From Nematocida homosporus (taxonomy: Eukaryota; Microsporidia): a stretch of DNA of 64,000 nucleotides. Positions within the stretch are counted from its first letter, which is position 1. Each line of letters begins with the position of its first letter. The notes under the pieces are model-generated. The model made no database searches. It was not told the DNA's origin and saw nothing but the letters and a program-made list of their open reading frames with translations. Position numbers and translations under genes: made by a program. Positions 37,231 through 45,922 of this stretch are shown here, piece by piece. Location of the stretch: positions 62,001 through 126,000 of the forward strand of contig NW_026250689.1 in assembly GCF_024244095.1 (NCBI RefSeq). Direction: 5' to 3'.

Positions 37231-38199
37231 TTAGATAGAATAGCACTTACTGGCTACACTTAGATCTATATTGGGGGTGTAATCGGATATTTTGGCAAGA
37301 TGAGTAAGAGGGCCGTTGGGAGAGTACTGGTAGAGCTGGCCGGAAACATTAATGAGAATAAAGGCATTTTTACCACCAGCAGTCACACCATCTTGAATAT
37401 CAGATAAGGAGTTTAATGCTGGAGTAGGAATATGCGTTAGTTCTAAAGAGGCTTCTAAACGCCTAATACTTAAAAGCACAGGTTTGTCATCAGTCAGAAG
37501 AAGCAAATAATCGTCAACTGCCAAAACCTTCTTGACTAGAGATTCTGAGACAGCTTGCGTATTAGGAATACGAGCAGAAGATTCAATTCCTGGCAGTAAG
37601 CGCGGATTGAACTCTGAATTAGTATAATTGCGCAAATCAAAGATACTTGCCTGCTGACTCTCTAAATCGTACACAGATAAGTAACAATCATACCCACCAG
37701 AGACAATAAACCGACCAGCAATAATTGCCGTGCTTAAAATAGGCTTAGCATGTACCAGTCCAAAATGAGCAATACGATGGGGATATTCTTTATGCGTAAT
37801 TCTTATTTTACTATCCTTATCAACTGTAACAATATAATCCTTAGTAATAACCAAATCAGTAATAGTTGAAATAGATCCAAACAGAAGAGTTGCTTTCTCT
37901 TCTTGACCCGGTTTAATCCGATAAACATTCCCAGCACGATCAGCAATGTACAACAACTGTTCACCATCAACTACTTCACTTGCCAACTTAGTCGGTCGCT
38001 TCTCTACCGAACCCATTACCTGCAACTGATCGCCAACTACTGCTAAAATCTGCTTATTCTCACACACCACTAAGTTTTCATGCACTAACACTCCAGGACT
38101 AGTCAGTACAATCCTATCCACTCGCTTACCAACCAACAAAACCGAATTTTGTCCCAGCACCCAAACACCAGCTAACGTATAGCTTACACTGCTTAACAT
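37231..38199 (-). CDS. TRM82: TRM82/WDR4, tRNA m7G46 methyltransferase subunit
   Basis: Trm82 is the WD40 partner that activates Trm8 for N7-methylation of G46 in tRNA. The diagnostic run is clear: LYIADRAGNVYRI, then GSISTITDLVITKDYIVTVDKDSKIRIT, KEYPHRIAHFGLVH and FIVSGGYDCYLSVYDLES. These parallel the family's DKFGDVY, GHxSxLTD, DRDExIR and GGD motifs, although several canonical Asp and Arg residues differ. The product is 322 residues. Start ATG at 38199. Trm8 is not in this window. Confidence 0.82.
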   Translation of the reverse strand: MLSSVSYTLAGVWVLGQNSVLLVGKRVDRIVLTSPGVLVHENLVVCENKQILAVVGDQLQVMGSVEKRPTKLASEVVDGEQLLYIADRAGNVYRIKPGQEEKATLLFGSISTITDLVITKDYIVTVDKDSKIRITHKEYPHRIAHFGLVHAKPILSTAIIAGRFIVSGGYDCYLSVYDLESQQASIFDLRNYTNSEFNPRLLPGIESSARIPNTQAVSESLVKKVLAVDDYLLLLTDDKPVLLSIRRLEASLELTHIPTPALNSLSDIQDGVTAGGKNAFILINVSGQLYQYSPNGPLTHLAKISDYTPNIDLSVASKCYSI

Positions 38200-38558
38200 C
38201 CACGTAAAAAAGAAAAGAAGCTATTGCCATGCATTGAGTTAGTATTGTGGTGGGTTTAGGTTGGGTTAGGTTGAGTTAGTATTGAGTTGAGTTAGGTTGG
38301 GTTTAGATTGGGTTTGGGTTTGGGTTGAGTTTAGGTTGAGTTAAGTTGAGTTTAGGTTTAGTTGTAGACAATCAGCAGACAAAATTAGATACTATTGAGT
38401 TGATGTTTATTTGGTATTAAGATGACGTTATAAGATAATGGCATAAGATGATGTTATAAAATAAGAATTAGATACAATCTCAATATTAATACTAAACCAA
38501 CCCAAGCACAATACTAACCACTACAAACCACTACAAATCAATGACTAACTTAACCTAA
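38200..38558. repeat. Low-complexity spacer with strand switch
   Basis: The left part is G/T-rich on the plus strand (TTGGGTTTAGATTGGGTTTGG). After about 38460 it is A/C-rich (TACTAAACCAACCCAAGC). The switch follows the two flanking minus-strand genes: each upstream side is A/C-rich and each downstream side is G/T-rich on the coding strand. Confidence 0.55.
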
Positions 38559-39701
38559 CTAGTAGTGAATGGATTCTGGGGCTACAAGAGAAGTTCCCGA
38601 GGAGTCTTCTGTTTTGGAAGTCTCTTCTTCTTCCGGTCTAGTGGGTGGCAGCCGACCGTGCAATCGACTGTAGACTCGATAGGCCGATTCTAGTTTCTTA
38701 TTTAGTGAACGATTTAAGTGCTTGAGAGCATCAATGACTTCTTTTCTTTCTCTTTCCATCTCTTCTAAAACCTTAATCTCTTCCTTCTTTTCCAGTAGAT
38801 CTACTTCTAGCTGCGTGTTTCGGTTTTCTATTTCTTCCTTTTCTAATCGCGCTTCATCTAGATAAGCACTTATTTGGGCCTCTGCTCGTTTTCTTTCCTT
38901 TATCTCTTCAAAGTTTCGTTTAATGATCTCATTAGCCTTCTTAAGATCTTCTTCCAGTAATTTACACGATCTTTCTTTCTCTCGCCAACTGATTTCTAAA
39001 CTATCAACCCGACTAAGTCGACTGGCATTCTTAGCCGTTTCAGTAGCTAATTCTTCATAGAGTTGCTTGTACTTTATGGCATCTGCTCTATCCGTTTCAC
39101 TTTTAGCCATTTGCTGCTCTAAATCGCTTTCTCTTTCCTTCTCTTTACTAAGTAAGTCCTGGTACTTAGCAGCTGTCTCTTGAATCTCTGCTTCTAACCG
39201 GCTAAGTCTCTGGGCATAGACGGCTTCTTTTCTCTTCATCTCTTCCTTAAGCAAGACTTGTTCTCGCTTGGACTTACTACTACTAGCTACCATTTCATTA
39301 ACCATTTCGGAAACGTAAGTTCTAAACTCTCCTTCGGGCATATCTACTAAAGGTAACTCAATCTGCACAATGTTTTTGAAATCGTTTCTTTCTAAAATAA
39401 CCGCCGTTCTACCCACTAGAGATAAGATTAACTCCGATCTATGCACTCTTTCCAGCATTTCCACCACCTTCCTTTGAAAGACAAAGAAGTCCACTCGAAT
39501 ACCCTGGACTGCTTTGAGTTGGTAGTACTCATTTTCATCGATACGGCTAATTAAAATATGAAAGATATCCAATTGGTCATACAAACGAAGTTCTAAGCAA
39601 GAAGTCTTTCGAAGGACTTCAACCTTAAATTCTTTAAAGAGACCCGATTCTTCCAAGACCCGAATTCGTTCACTAAAGAGAAGGTCACTACTTCTAGCCA
39701 T
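38559..39701 (-). CDS. SAS6: SAS-6-like centriole cartwheel protein
   Basis: SAS-6 forms the ninefold hub of centrioles through an N-terminal head and a coiled-coil spoke. The head is recognisable in residues about 25-135. LELRLYDQLDIFHILISRIDENEYYQLKAVQG followed by IRVDFFVF matches the family's DFxxLKxxQGLxVDFxxFP core. LERNDFKNIVQIELPL matches the loop whose Phe (F131 in human) drives head-to-head assembly; here it is about F108. Residues 145-355 are an unbroken coiled coil, and the tail ends with a Pro/Glu/Ser-rich segment. The product is 380 residues. XRCC4 and CCDC61 share the fold but not the QG-VDF core, so SAS-6 is favoured. Start ATG at 39701, preceded by TTTATTTAATTTT. Confidence 0.72.
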   Translation of the reverse strand: MARSSDLLFSERIRVLEESGLFKEFKVEVLRKTSCLELRLYDQLDIFHILISRIDENEYYQLKAVQGIRVDFFVFQRKVVEMLERVHRSELILSLVGRTAVILERNDFKNIVQIELPLVDMPEGEFRTYVSEMVNEMVASSSKSKREQVLLKEEMKRKEAVYAQRLSRLEAEIQETAAKYQDLLSKEKERESDLEQQMAKSETDRADAIKYKQLYEELATETAKNASRLSRVDSLEISWREKERSCKLLEEDLKKANEIIKRNFEEIKERKRAEAQISAYLDEARLEKEEIENRNTQLEVDLLEKKEEIKVLEEMERERKEVIDALKHLNRSLNKKLESAYRVYSRLHGRLPPTRPEEEETSKTEDSSGTSLVAPESIHY

Positions 39702-39866
39702 AAAATTAAATAAACAAATACTTAAATAGGCTATTTAAAGCCTTGCTATCTATCATAGAGCTATCTAATCAGTAAATGTATCCAAAGTGTTTTTAATTCT
39801 TTTCAAAAACAAAGATAGATATCAAAATAAGATAAGGAAGTAAAACAGTCTTTATTTTTTTGGGCT

Positions 39867-41432
39867 ATGAATCGTATCATTTGGGTTGACTTAGAAGACC
39901 AGGAAGTAGAAGTCCGTAAGGTTGAAAGCATCAAAAGAAAGAAAGCAGCCGATCAGTATGATATAGCTGATCCTTTCTTCCAGGAAGATGAAGATAAAGG
40001 TACTGATGTTTTGGCTTGTGAGTACCAACACTTCTTCTGCTTAGCCGGCGAATCAGTACAAGGCCTGGAGAAGAAGAAAGAAGAGCTTGGTGGGGAGACA
40101 AAGAATAAGAAAGAGAAAAGAGAGAGTACTAGACAAGGGTTTATGGACGATAAAGAAGTCCTCCTAGCTAGTCTGAGTGAAAGACCTCTGGCTGATTTAC
40201 CCGAGCAAGCCAGACAATTACTAGTGCTGGAAATACTGACGGCACAAGAGCCCAGTTTATCCGGACTGCTTGCTGACGTAAGAGAGAGTCAGTCAAAACA
40301 AAAGGACCAAAATGGAGTGGCACTAATGAGTAAGGAAAGACTAGCTATGATTGAGGCAGAACTAACTCGGATCTTTACTGAGGAGTACCTGGTGGCCATA
40401 GGCGAGACAACTAAGACCGAGAGTGCTGAACTACTGGATATAATTAAAGGGATTATTGCCGCCCAAAAAGCCGAGATTGACTTGAAAGAGCCTAATGATC
40501 CGACTGAGGCCAAGTATGCTAAGTTAGTCTTTGATGATAGTTTTATTGAGTTATTATCACAGTATACGGATAAGGAGTACTTACTCTTTTACTTAAACCT
40601 TTACTTGTCCAATAAGAAACGAGTCTTAGAGTATACGGTTAAGAAAGCTATTTTCCAGCAACTGCAAGAACTTTTCCCTTCTACTTACGGTTCAGTTGGT
40701 TCCATTGGGAAGAAGATCTCATCTTATAATCTGAAACGCAAGAATAAGAAGGCAGCGGCCACGACCACCTCTACTACTCCCGGCAATACTAAGAGTAGTC
40801 CTACCAAGCCAACTACAAGTAAAACCCAGACTAGTACTAAATCTGCTACTCCTAACAACACGGACAGTTTGCCTGCTACCAATTCATCAGCTACTAATTC
40901 AGTTTCTACCAACTCAACTGCTACTACTGATAACAATACGGATGCTTTACCAACTACTTTATCTAATCCACAGACTACTTTATCTGATTCACCAACTACT
41001 GCCAATCCACAGACTACTTTATCTAACCCAATACAGACTAATACCAACTCAATACAAACTACTACCAATTCAGATGACGAACCTATCACCACACCTAGTA
41101 CACCTACCTTACCTACTCCTACACTTCCTCCGACTAGCTCACCCTACCATAGTACACCATCACGGCCTAACTCACCTCCTTCCAATCCAACACCTAGTAG
41201 TGCTCCGATGAGCCATGAAAGGGATGTTCCGTTGCATCAACTTCTCTCTTCCTTGGACGACCCAACGCTTTCCTCGGAGGAATCTGACTTGGAAGGCGCA
41301 AATACTAAACGGGTAAAACTTGAAGACAACGACGAGGAGGACGAGGAGGACGAGGAAAAAGATGGAGCTGGTGGGTCAGATAGTGGTTTAGGGGATACCC
41401 AGCAATACGAAACACTTGATTTAAATGAATAA
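39867..41432 (+). CDS. HPC2: HPC2/ubinuclein-like histone chaperone subunit (HIR complex)
   Basis: HPC2/ubinuclein helps the HIR complex deposit histone H3-H4. Residues about 31-62 (QYDIADPFFQEDEDKG, then EYQHFFCLAGES) fit the Hpc2-related domain, whose pattern is YDxxDPFIDDSE followed by a GFFV segment. A charged linker and a helical middle region come next (residues about 100-290). A long Thr/Ser/Asn/Pro-rich repeat follows (290-460), and a strongly acidic tail (EDNDEEDEEDEEKDG) closes the protein. The identification rests mainly on the short N-terminal domain. The leader TTTTTTTGGGCT stands directly before the ATG at 39867. It is divergent from the SAS-6-like gene (165 bp between starts). 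Confidence 0.68.
   Translation: MNRIIWVDLEDQEVEVRKVESIKRKKAADQYDIADPFFQEDEDKGTDVLACEYQHFFCLAGESVQGLEKKKEELGGETKNKKEKRESTRQGFMDDKEVLLASLSERPLADLPEQARQLLVLEILTAQEPSLSGLLADVRESQSKQKDQNGVALMSKERLAMIEAELTRIFTEEYLVAIGETTKTESAELLDIIKGIIAAQKAEIDLKEPNDPTEAKYAKLVFDDSFIELLSQYTDKEYLLFYLNLYLSNKKRVLEYTVKKAIFQQLQELFPSTYGSVGSIGKKISSYNLKRKNKKAAATTTSTTPGNTKSSPTKPTTSKTQTSTKSATPNNTDSLPATNSSATNSVSTNSTATTDNNTDALPTTLSNPQTTLSDSPTTANPQTTLSNPIQTNTNSIQTTTNSDDEPITTPSTPTLPTPTLPPTSSPYHSTPSRPNSPPSNPTPSSAPMSHERDVPLHQLLSSLDDPTLSSEESDLEGANTKRVKLEDNDEEDEEDEEKDGAGGSDSGLGDTQQYETLDLNE
40750..41200 (+). repeat. Thr/Ser/Asn/Pro-rich coding repeat in the HPC2-like gene
   Basis: Units such as ACTACTTTATCTAA and CAACTACTGCCAATCCAC recur. 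On the coding strand the text matches the A/C-rich intergenic dialect. It encodes NPQTTLS-type repeats. Confidence 0.6.
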
Positions 41433-41474
41433 CCTTTATTTCCCTATCTCTGTACATTGGCTGGATTCGGTGTA

Positions 41475-41589
41475 GCTCCCGTAGCTCAGCGGTAGAGCAC
41501 GGCACTTATGGGTTGAGCGCCACCTGTGCACACAGGCTGTAAAAGGCTGAGTTATGCCGGGGTCGTGGGTTCGATCCCCACCGGGAGCA
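41475..41589 (+). tRNA. tRNA-Ile (UAU anticodon) with a 43-nt intron
   Basis: The acceptor stem GCTCCCG/CGGGAGC, D stem GCTC/GAGC, anticodon stem CGGCA/TGCCG and T arm GTGGG-TTCGATC-CCCAC are all perfect. The loop reads C32 T33 TAT G37, with the anticodon at 41507-41509. An intron of about 43 nt (41511-41553) follows position 37, and A38 precedes the 3' stem. C32 can pair with G three bases before the 3' splice site (the A-I pair that the splicing endonuclease needs). TTATGG can pair with CTGTAA in the intron. G37 is unusual, because isoleucine tRNAs normally carry A37. G46 and C32, targets of Trm8-Trm82 and Trm7-Trm732, are present. The gene ends directly at the stop codon of the next, antisense gene. 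Confidence 0.9.
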
Positions 41590-44500
41590 TTATTTTTGAT
41601 TTTTTAAGTAGTTAAACACATCTGATACGATCGGATCATTAGGTAAATACCGACGGGAAAGATGGAGGAAGACATTTTCAAGATCTTCGTATAAGGGTTG
41701 GTCTTTTTGGCTGATCAACGTTCTGGCGATCAAAATAAGGAAGGGAGCACTGGCTAGGGTAGAGTGTTTGAGGTACTCGCGCGTGTTGGTGGCAATTGTA
41801 CTGGGGCGGTAGATAAGGGAATGAACAGTGCGTGAAAAAGGACTCTCTTCGGAGATTCTTTCGCCTTGATAGAAGGTAGAGACGTCTTCACCTCGGAAGA
41901 TGCGCAGAATGTACTCGATTTCTAAGGCCTCCTTGGTCTCACCAAATAAAGCAGCTCGTTTGAGATAAGAAGCAATATTTTGATGGATTTGAGGGTTAGT
42001 AAGTCGGTTGGTGGCTCGGGCTAATAGGAAGAGGAGCTTTCCGGTCGTAATAAGTAGTTGCTGCTCTTCCGCTTCCTTAAGATGGACAGGAAGTGGGTCT
42101 GGTAGAGAAGGAGGGTGGAGAAGGGGAGCACTACTTAAATGGTGGCTGAGAAGGGTTATGTAGCTATCTATTAGGGAGATAGTGTAGGAGAGAGCTGAAA
42201 TAGGGGCGGGTGGACTATCGGTAGTGGTATTTGTGCTTGTATTTGTAGTAGTAGTAGTGGTGATACTTGTGGTGGCTGGTAGGTTGGTGTAGTTTTTGAT
42301 AAGATTGTGAGTATTAGTCATTCCTTCGGCTTTGATAGTTTGTTGAAGCTCTTTGGCATAGACGTGTTTTTGGTACTTGATAAGGATTTGGAAGAATTTG
42401 GAGTCTGGACTAGGAATAGTAGCTAGTACGGCCTGAATTGTGGTGGTAAGATTATCAAGTTGGCCGGTTTTGATTTTGATATAGATGGAGAAGGTTTTGG
42501 CCGAGAGAACTTGGTCTTGATTGGGCGATGGATTTTGTTCTTCTGTCTGAATGATTTCTTGGACAATCTTATCAGCATATCCATATTTGCACTGCTCAGC
42601 CAGCGACTCGGCCAGGGCCATTTTGATTTTGTAGTGGTATGGGAGGATAGCTAGTAGATCATGGGCTCTTTGCTCGGCTTGTTGCCACTCTCTGACTTCG
42701 CGAAGTAGCTGAAGACTCAGCAGTAGCAGGTGTTCTTCTTGGCGGTAGACTCGGCCGTGGAGGTACCGATCAAGAATCTGTCGGGCCTGGGCTGCTTGGG
42801 CGGCTTCACTTAAGAGCAGCGAAAGATCACTGACTAAGAAATAATCAAGTGGTCGGTGTTTGTAGAGATCGCGAAGTAAAGAGATGGCTAGGGACCTATT
42901 GTTGTTTTCAAAGTTATGAATGGCTATCAAATGCCGATGGAAAGGATTGGGATTAGTTGCGGGAAAAGGAAAAAGGTCTAGCTGCGTATGGGCTGGGGAG
43001 TGTAGCTTATTTAGGGTCTGATAAGTGTACGGGCTTTGGTACGTAGTAGTAAGCAGTGGTACCCGAGTTAGTATTGGGTTAGTATTGGGTTGTGGTGGTG
43101 CAGTTGATCCTATCTTGTTGTTGTACTCAACCAGGAACTTACCATATGCATAAAGAGTGTCTACTTTGGCAGTAATAGTGGAACTAAATGCCGGGTCAGT
43201 AAGAAGACGAACTTGCTGGCGAAGAAGTTCAAGACGAGAGCTCTGACTATTAAGAATCAAGTAGGCTGGATGGAAAGAGCCTTGACTGAGGCATAAGTGT
43301 GCCTGGACCATTAGTACGTGCAGGGCATCAAGTTCAATAGTAAGATTGAAAGACTGAAGAACGGGTACTAGGCCGGGTGTAGTGGCTAGTAAGTGCATAA
43401 GTATATTTTCAGTTGAGATAGCATTGGGTGGTGGTGGGGTAATGACTAGAGAGTCTATGTAGTGGTTGGTATCCGTATCAGTAGTAGGAAGAGAAGTAGT
43501 GGCAAGAATAGTGCGAAGACAAGTAAAGTTAGCCGTTGGTAGTATGGCATCAAGGAGAAGAGATAAAGAGACTGGATGAGTAAAAGAAATGCCTAGTTGT
43601 TGGAAATGGGCTAGTTCGTTGGCGCTAGAGTAATTGGAATCATGGGCTAGTTTTTCCTTAAGGACATCATAGTAAAGATGGGCGGAAATGTACTCGCGTT
43701 TAAGTGGGTAGGCCTTAAGTCCTAGAGCTTCGTAAGACTGGTAAATGGTAGCAACTTGGGCCCTTTTAGTAGGAAATCGCAACATAAAGATAGTGGGCGA
43801 AAGAGTGTTGTAGGTGTATCCTTTATAGTCCGCCAGAGTGCCAAGTAAACCGGGAAGGTCCAGAAAGTCAGAGGCTAAGAGTTTGAGTAGGGCAAGATAA
43901 GGCTGTAATGATATTTGGTCTGTAAGTGCCTGATTAAGTAAATCAAGGAGAGTTGTTAGTTCGACTGGTTTGGCATAAGCCTGCATTTGAAGGTAGCGCA
44001 GATAAGAATCAAAAAGATCGGTTAAAAAGCGCTGATTTCCAGTTGGGGTGGTGCGTAATAGAGCCTGGTAGTCGTTAGACTTATTTTGTTTAGCAAAGAT
44101 AGTAGATAACTGGATGATAATAGCCTCTCTTGATTGAGAAAAAACACCTTCTTCGACTAAGGATCTAATACTGGCATTGGCATGAAGTAAGGACTGTTTG
44201 AGATAGCGAAATAGAATATCTTCAATTTCAGGACGAGTAATATCTAGTTTGGATGAGTTAGGTACTTGGTGGAGATTTAAGTGTGTTTCAGCTACAGCAA
44301 TGTACTTTTCATAATTAGTGTGCTCGTGAATTTCAAGTAAGTAGAAGAGATACTCTTTGTACTGGGCTTCCTTTTGCTGGGACTGATATATTTGAATGGC
44401 GGCTGTAATGTAAGCCTCTTCTTCTTGTTGATCAGATAGTGATTTAGTAAAGTGACTTTTGGCGTTAAAAAGGATCTTGGCAATACCTAAAGTTACTTCT

Positions 44501-44715
44501 GATCGAATACTCTCGCTTTGTGGACACTTGAGAGCCTTTTGGTAGGTCTGTAGAGCCTCTTCTGGGCGCTGTAGCTCGGATAAAGCATAGGCCCAGTAGA
44601 AAAAGATCTTAGGGTCATCGTCCTCCCAATCAAGATAACTTTGGCATCTATCAATAGCTTCTTGAAAGGCACAATTCTTAAGGCATCTAAGGATATCCTT
44701 CTTACGATCTTGCAT
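41590..44715 (-). CDS. Large TPR-repeat protein, possibly Ski3-like
   Basis: The product (1041 residues) is a helical-repeat protein. N-terminal TPR units are clear: FQEAIDRCQSYLD with FYWAYALSELQRPEEALQTYQKALK. More follow in the C-terminal half, for example VREWQQAEQRAHDLLAILPYHYKIKMALAESLAEQCKYGYADKIV. Ski3 of the cytoplasmic exosome cofactor has a similar length and layout, but other TPR scaffolds cannot be excluded. A Thr/Asn-rich insert (TTTTNTSTNTTTDSPP) interrupts the C-terminal part. I choose the ATG at 44715 because TTTAATTTTC precedes it, as at other genes here; an in-frame ATG at 44745 would add ten residues. Confidence 0.6.
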   Translation of the reverse strand: MQDRKKDILRCLKNCAFQEAIDRCQSYLDWEDDDPKIFFYWAYALSELQRPEEALQTYQKALKCPQSESIRSEVTLGIAKILFNAKSHFTKSLSDQQEEEAYITAAIQIYQSQQKEAQYKEYLFYLLEIHEHTNYEKYIAVAETHLNLHQVPNSSKLDITRPEIEDILFRYLKQSLLHANASIRSLVEEGVFSQSREAIIIQLSTIFAKQNKSNDYQALLRTTPTGNQRFLTDLFDSYLRYLQMQAYAKPVELTTLLDLLNQALTDQISLQPYLALLKLLASDFLDLPGLLGTLADYKGYTYNTLSPTIFMLRFPTKRAQVATIYQSYEALGLKAYPLKREYISAHLYYDVLKEKLAHDSNYSSANELAHFQQLGISFTHPVSLSLLLDAILPTANFTCLRTILATTSLPTTDTDTNHYIDSLVITPPPPNAISTENILMHLLATTPGLVPVLQSFNLTIELDALHVLMVQAHLCLSQGSFHPAYLILNSQSSRLELLRQQVRLLTDPAFSSTITAKVDTLYAYGKFLVEYNNKIGSTAPPQPNTNPILTRVPLLTTTYQSPYTYQTLNKLHSPAHTQLDLFPFPATNPNPFHRHLIAIHNFENNNRSLAISLLRDLYKHRPLDYFLVSDLSLLLSEAAQAAQARQILDRYLHGRVYRQEEHLLLLSLQLLREVREWQQAEQRAHDLLAILPYHYKIKMALAESLAEQCKYGYADKIVQEIIQTEEQNPSPNQDQVLSAKTFSIYIKIKTGQLDNLTTTIQAVLATIPSPDSKFFQILIKYQKHVYAKELQQTIKAEGMTNTHNLIKNYTNLPATTSITTTTTTNTSTNTTTDSPPAPISALSYTISLIDSYITLLSHHLSSAPLLHPPSLPDPLPVHLKEAEEQQLLITTGKLLFLLARATNRLTNPQIHQNIASYLKRAALFGETKEALEIEYILRIFRGEDVSTFYQGERISEESPFSRTVHSLIYRPSTIATNTREYLKHSTLASAPFLILIARTLISQKDQPLYEDLENVFLHLSRRYLPNDPIVSDVFNYLKNQK

Positions 44716-44965
44716 GAAAATTAAATTCGAATGGTAGATAGTCATATCTAATCGTTGCTTTAAAAGATATGTTTAGTTGAATTGTGTTGGTATTGTGTTT
44801 AGTTGGTGTTGGATTGTGTTGGTATTGAGTTGTGTTTAGTTGGTATTGGGTTGTGTTTAGTTGGATTGGTATAGGATAGAAGAAGAATTGGGATGGTATT
44901 ACATGATGTTTATTGGGTTAGTATTGGGTTGGTATTGGAGTGGGTGGTATGGTATGGTGGTGGTA
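44716..44965. repeat. GT-rich spacer
   Basis: The plus strand repeats TTGTGTTTAGTTGGTATTGGGTTG and ends GGTGGTATGGTATGGTGG. No gene is seen. Confidence 0.5.
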
Positions 44966-45856
44966 CTAGTTAGAGTGCTGTTTGTAGTAGCGATTTACTC
45001 GGTACTTGACTAGACTGGTGAAGATAAACCAAAAGATAGGAGCAATGCGCCAAACAAAGTAGTCAGACAGGCTGGTTATATCCGTTGCTTGGGAAAATAG
45101 TTGGGTGACTAGATCGGAAAATATCACGTGCTGGCTGGGTAGAGAGTCAAGTAGAACTTTGGCCCGATTAGCCGGTTCAGCGGATGAACCAAGACTACTG
45201 CCTTCAATCACTTTAGTAATAGCAGGCTTAGTTAGTTCCTCCTTAGCAAACCCAGGCGACTTAATGGTTGAGCAGTAATAAATAGAGAGATCAAGACCTT
45301 CCTGGGCGGCTTCTAAATGGACTGATTCATAAAACGAGCGAAGAGCAGCCTTGCTTGGGCTGTATGCGCCATACCCAATAAACGAATGTAGTCCTAAGGT
45401 GGATGAGACAAGCACTAAGCGGGTTCTTTTTTGGAGTGAAGCCGCTTTCAAGTAGTGTAGCACTACTCGCACGCACCCGTAGAAGTTTGTTTCCATACAC
45501 CGCTGCACCATATCCAGCGATAAGTCCTTGGCCAGACCCGGTAAAGCAAACCCAGGACAGCAAAAGACTAAATCGTATTCTGTTGGTAAGCGACTAACTG
45601 ACTCATCATCAGTCACGTCAACCAGAACACCTGCCAAGCCCTCCGACCGCTTGAGTTTAGTTAGTGTTGCCTTCGTACGCGAAGTTACCGCCACTACCGC
45701 CCCTCGTCTTCTAAGATCTTTAGCCAAAGCCAACCCCAATCCACTACTCCCACCAATCACCAAAGCTGTTTTGTCTTTGTATATATTAGCTTTTGGCCGC
45801 CACTTTAGCACCAGCCAAACACTTACTACTATGACTACAGCCGTAAGTATTAACAT
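44966..45856 (-). CDS. TSC10: 3-ketodihydrosphingosine reductase (TSC10/KDSR), SDR family
   Basis: Tsc10 reduces 3-ketodihydrosphingosine with NADPH, the second step of sphingolipid synthesis, on the ER. An N-terminal membrane span (LILTAVVIVVSVWLVLKW) precedes the Rossmann loop GGSSGLG at about residues 35-41. LVSSTLG carries the catalytic Ser, and YSPSK with its Tyr/Lys pair lies near Y165 and K169. SPGFAKEELTKPAITKVIEG matches the KDSR-specific PGFxxExxTKPxxTxxI segment. A hydrophobic C-terminal region ends in a basic tail. The frame opens at a TTG; the first ATG is at 45856. It is divergent from the peptide transporter. Confidence 0.85.
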   Translation of the reverse strand: MLILTAVVIVVSVWLVLKWRPKANIYKDKTALVIGGSSGLGLALAKDLRRRGAVVAVTSRTKATLTKLKRSEGLAGVLVDVTDDESVSRLPTEYDLVFCCPGFALPGLAKDLSLDMVQRCMETNFYGCVRVVLHYLKAASLQKRTRLVLVSSTLGLHSFIGYGAYSPSKAALRSFYESVHLEAAQEGLDLSIYYCSTIKSPGFAKEELTKPAITKVIEGSSLGSSAEPANRAKVLLDSLPSQHVIFSDLVTQLFSQATDITSLSDYFVWRIAPIFWFIFTSLVKYRVNRYYKQHSN

Positions 45857-45922
45857 GAAACACAACAAACCCCATGATATTAATACCCAATCCTAAGCTA
45901 CCACCAACTTACTCCGATCGCA

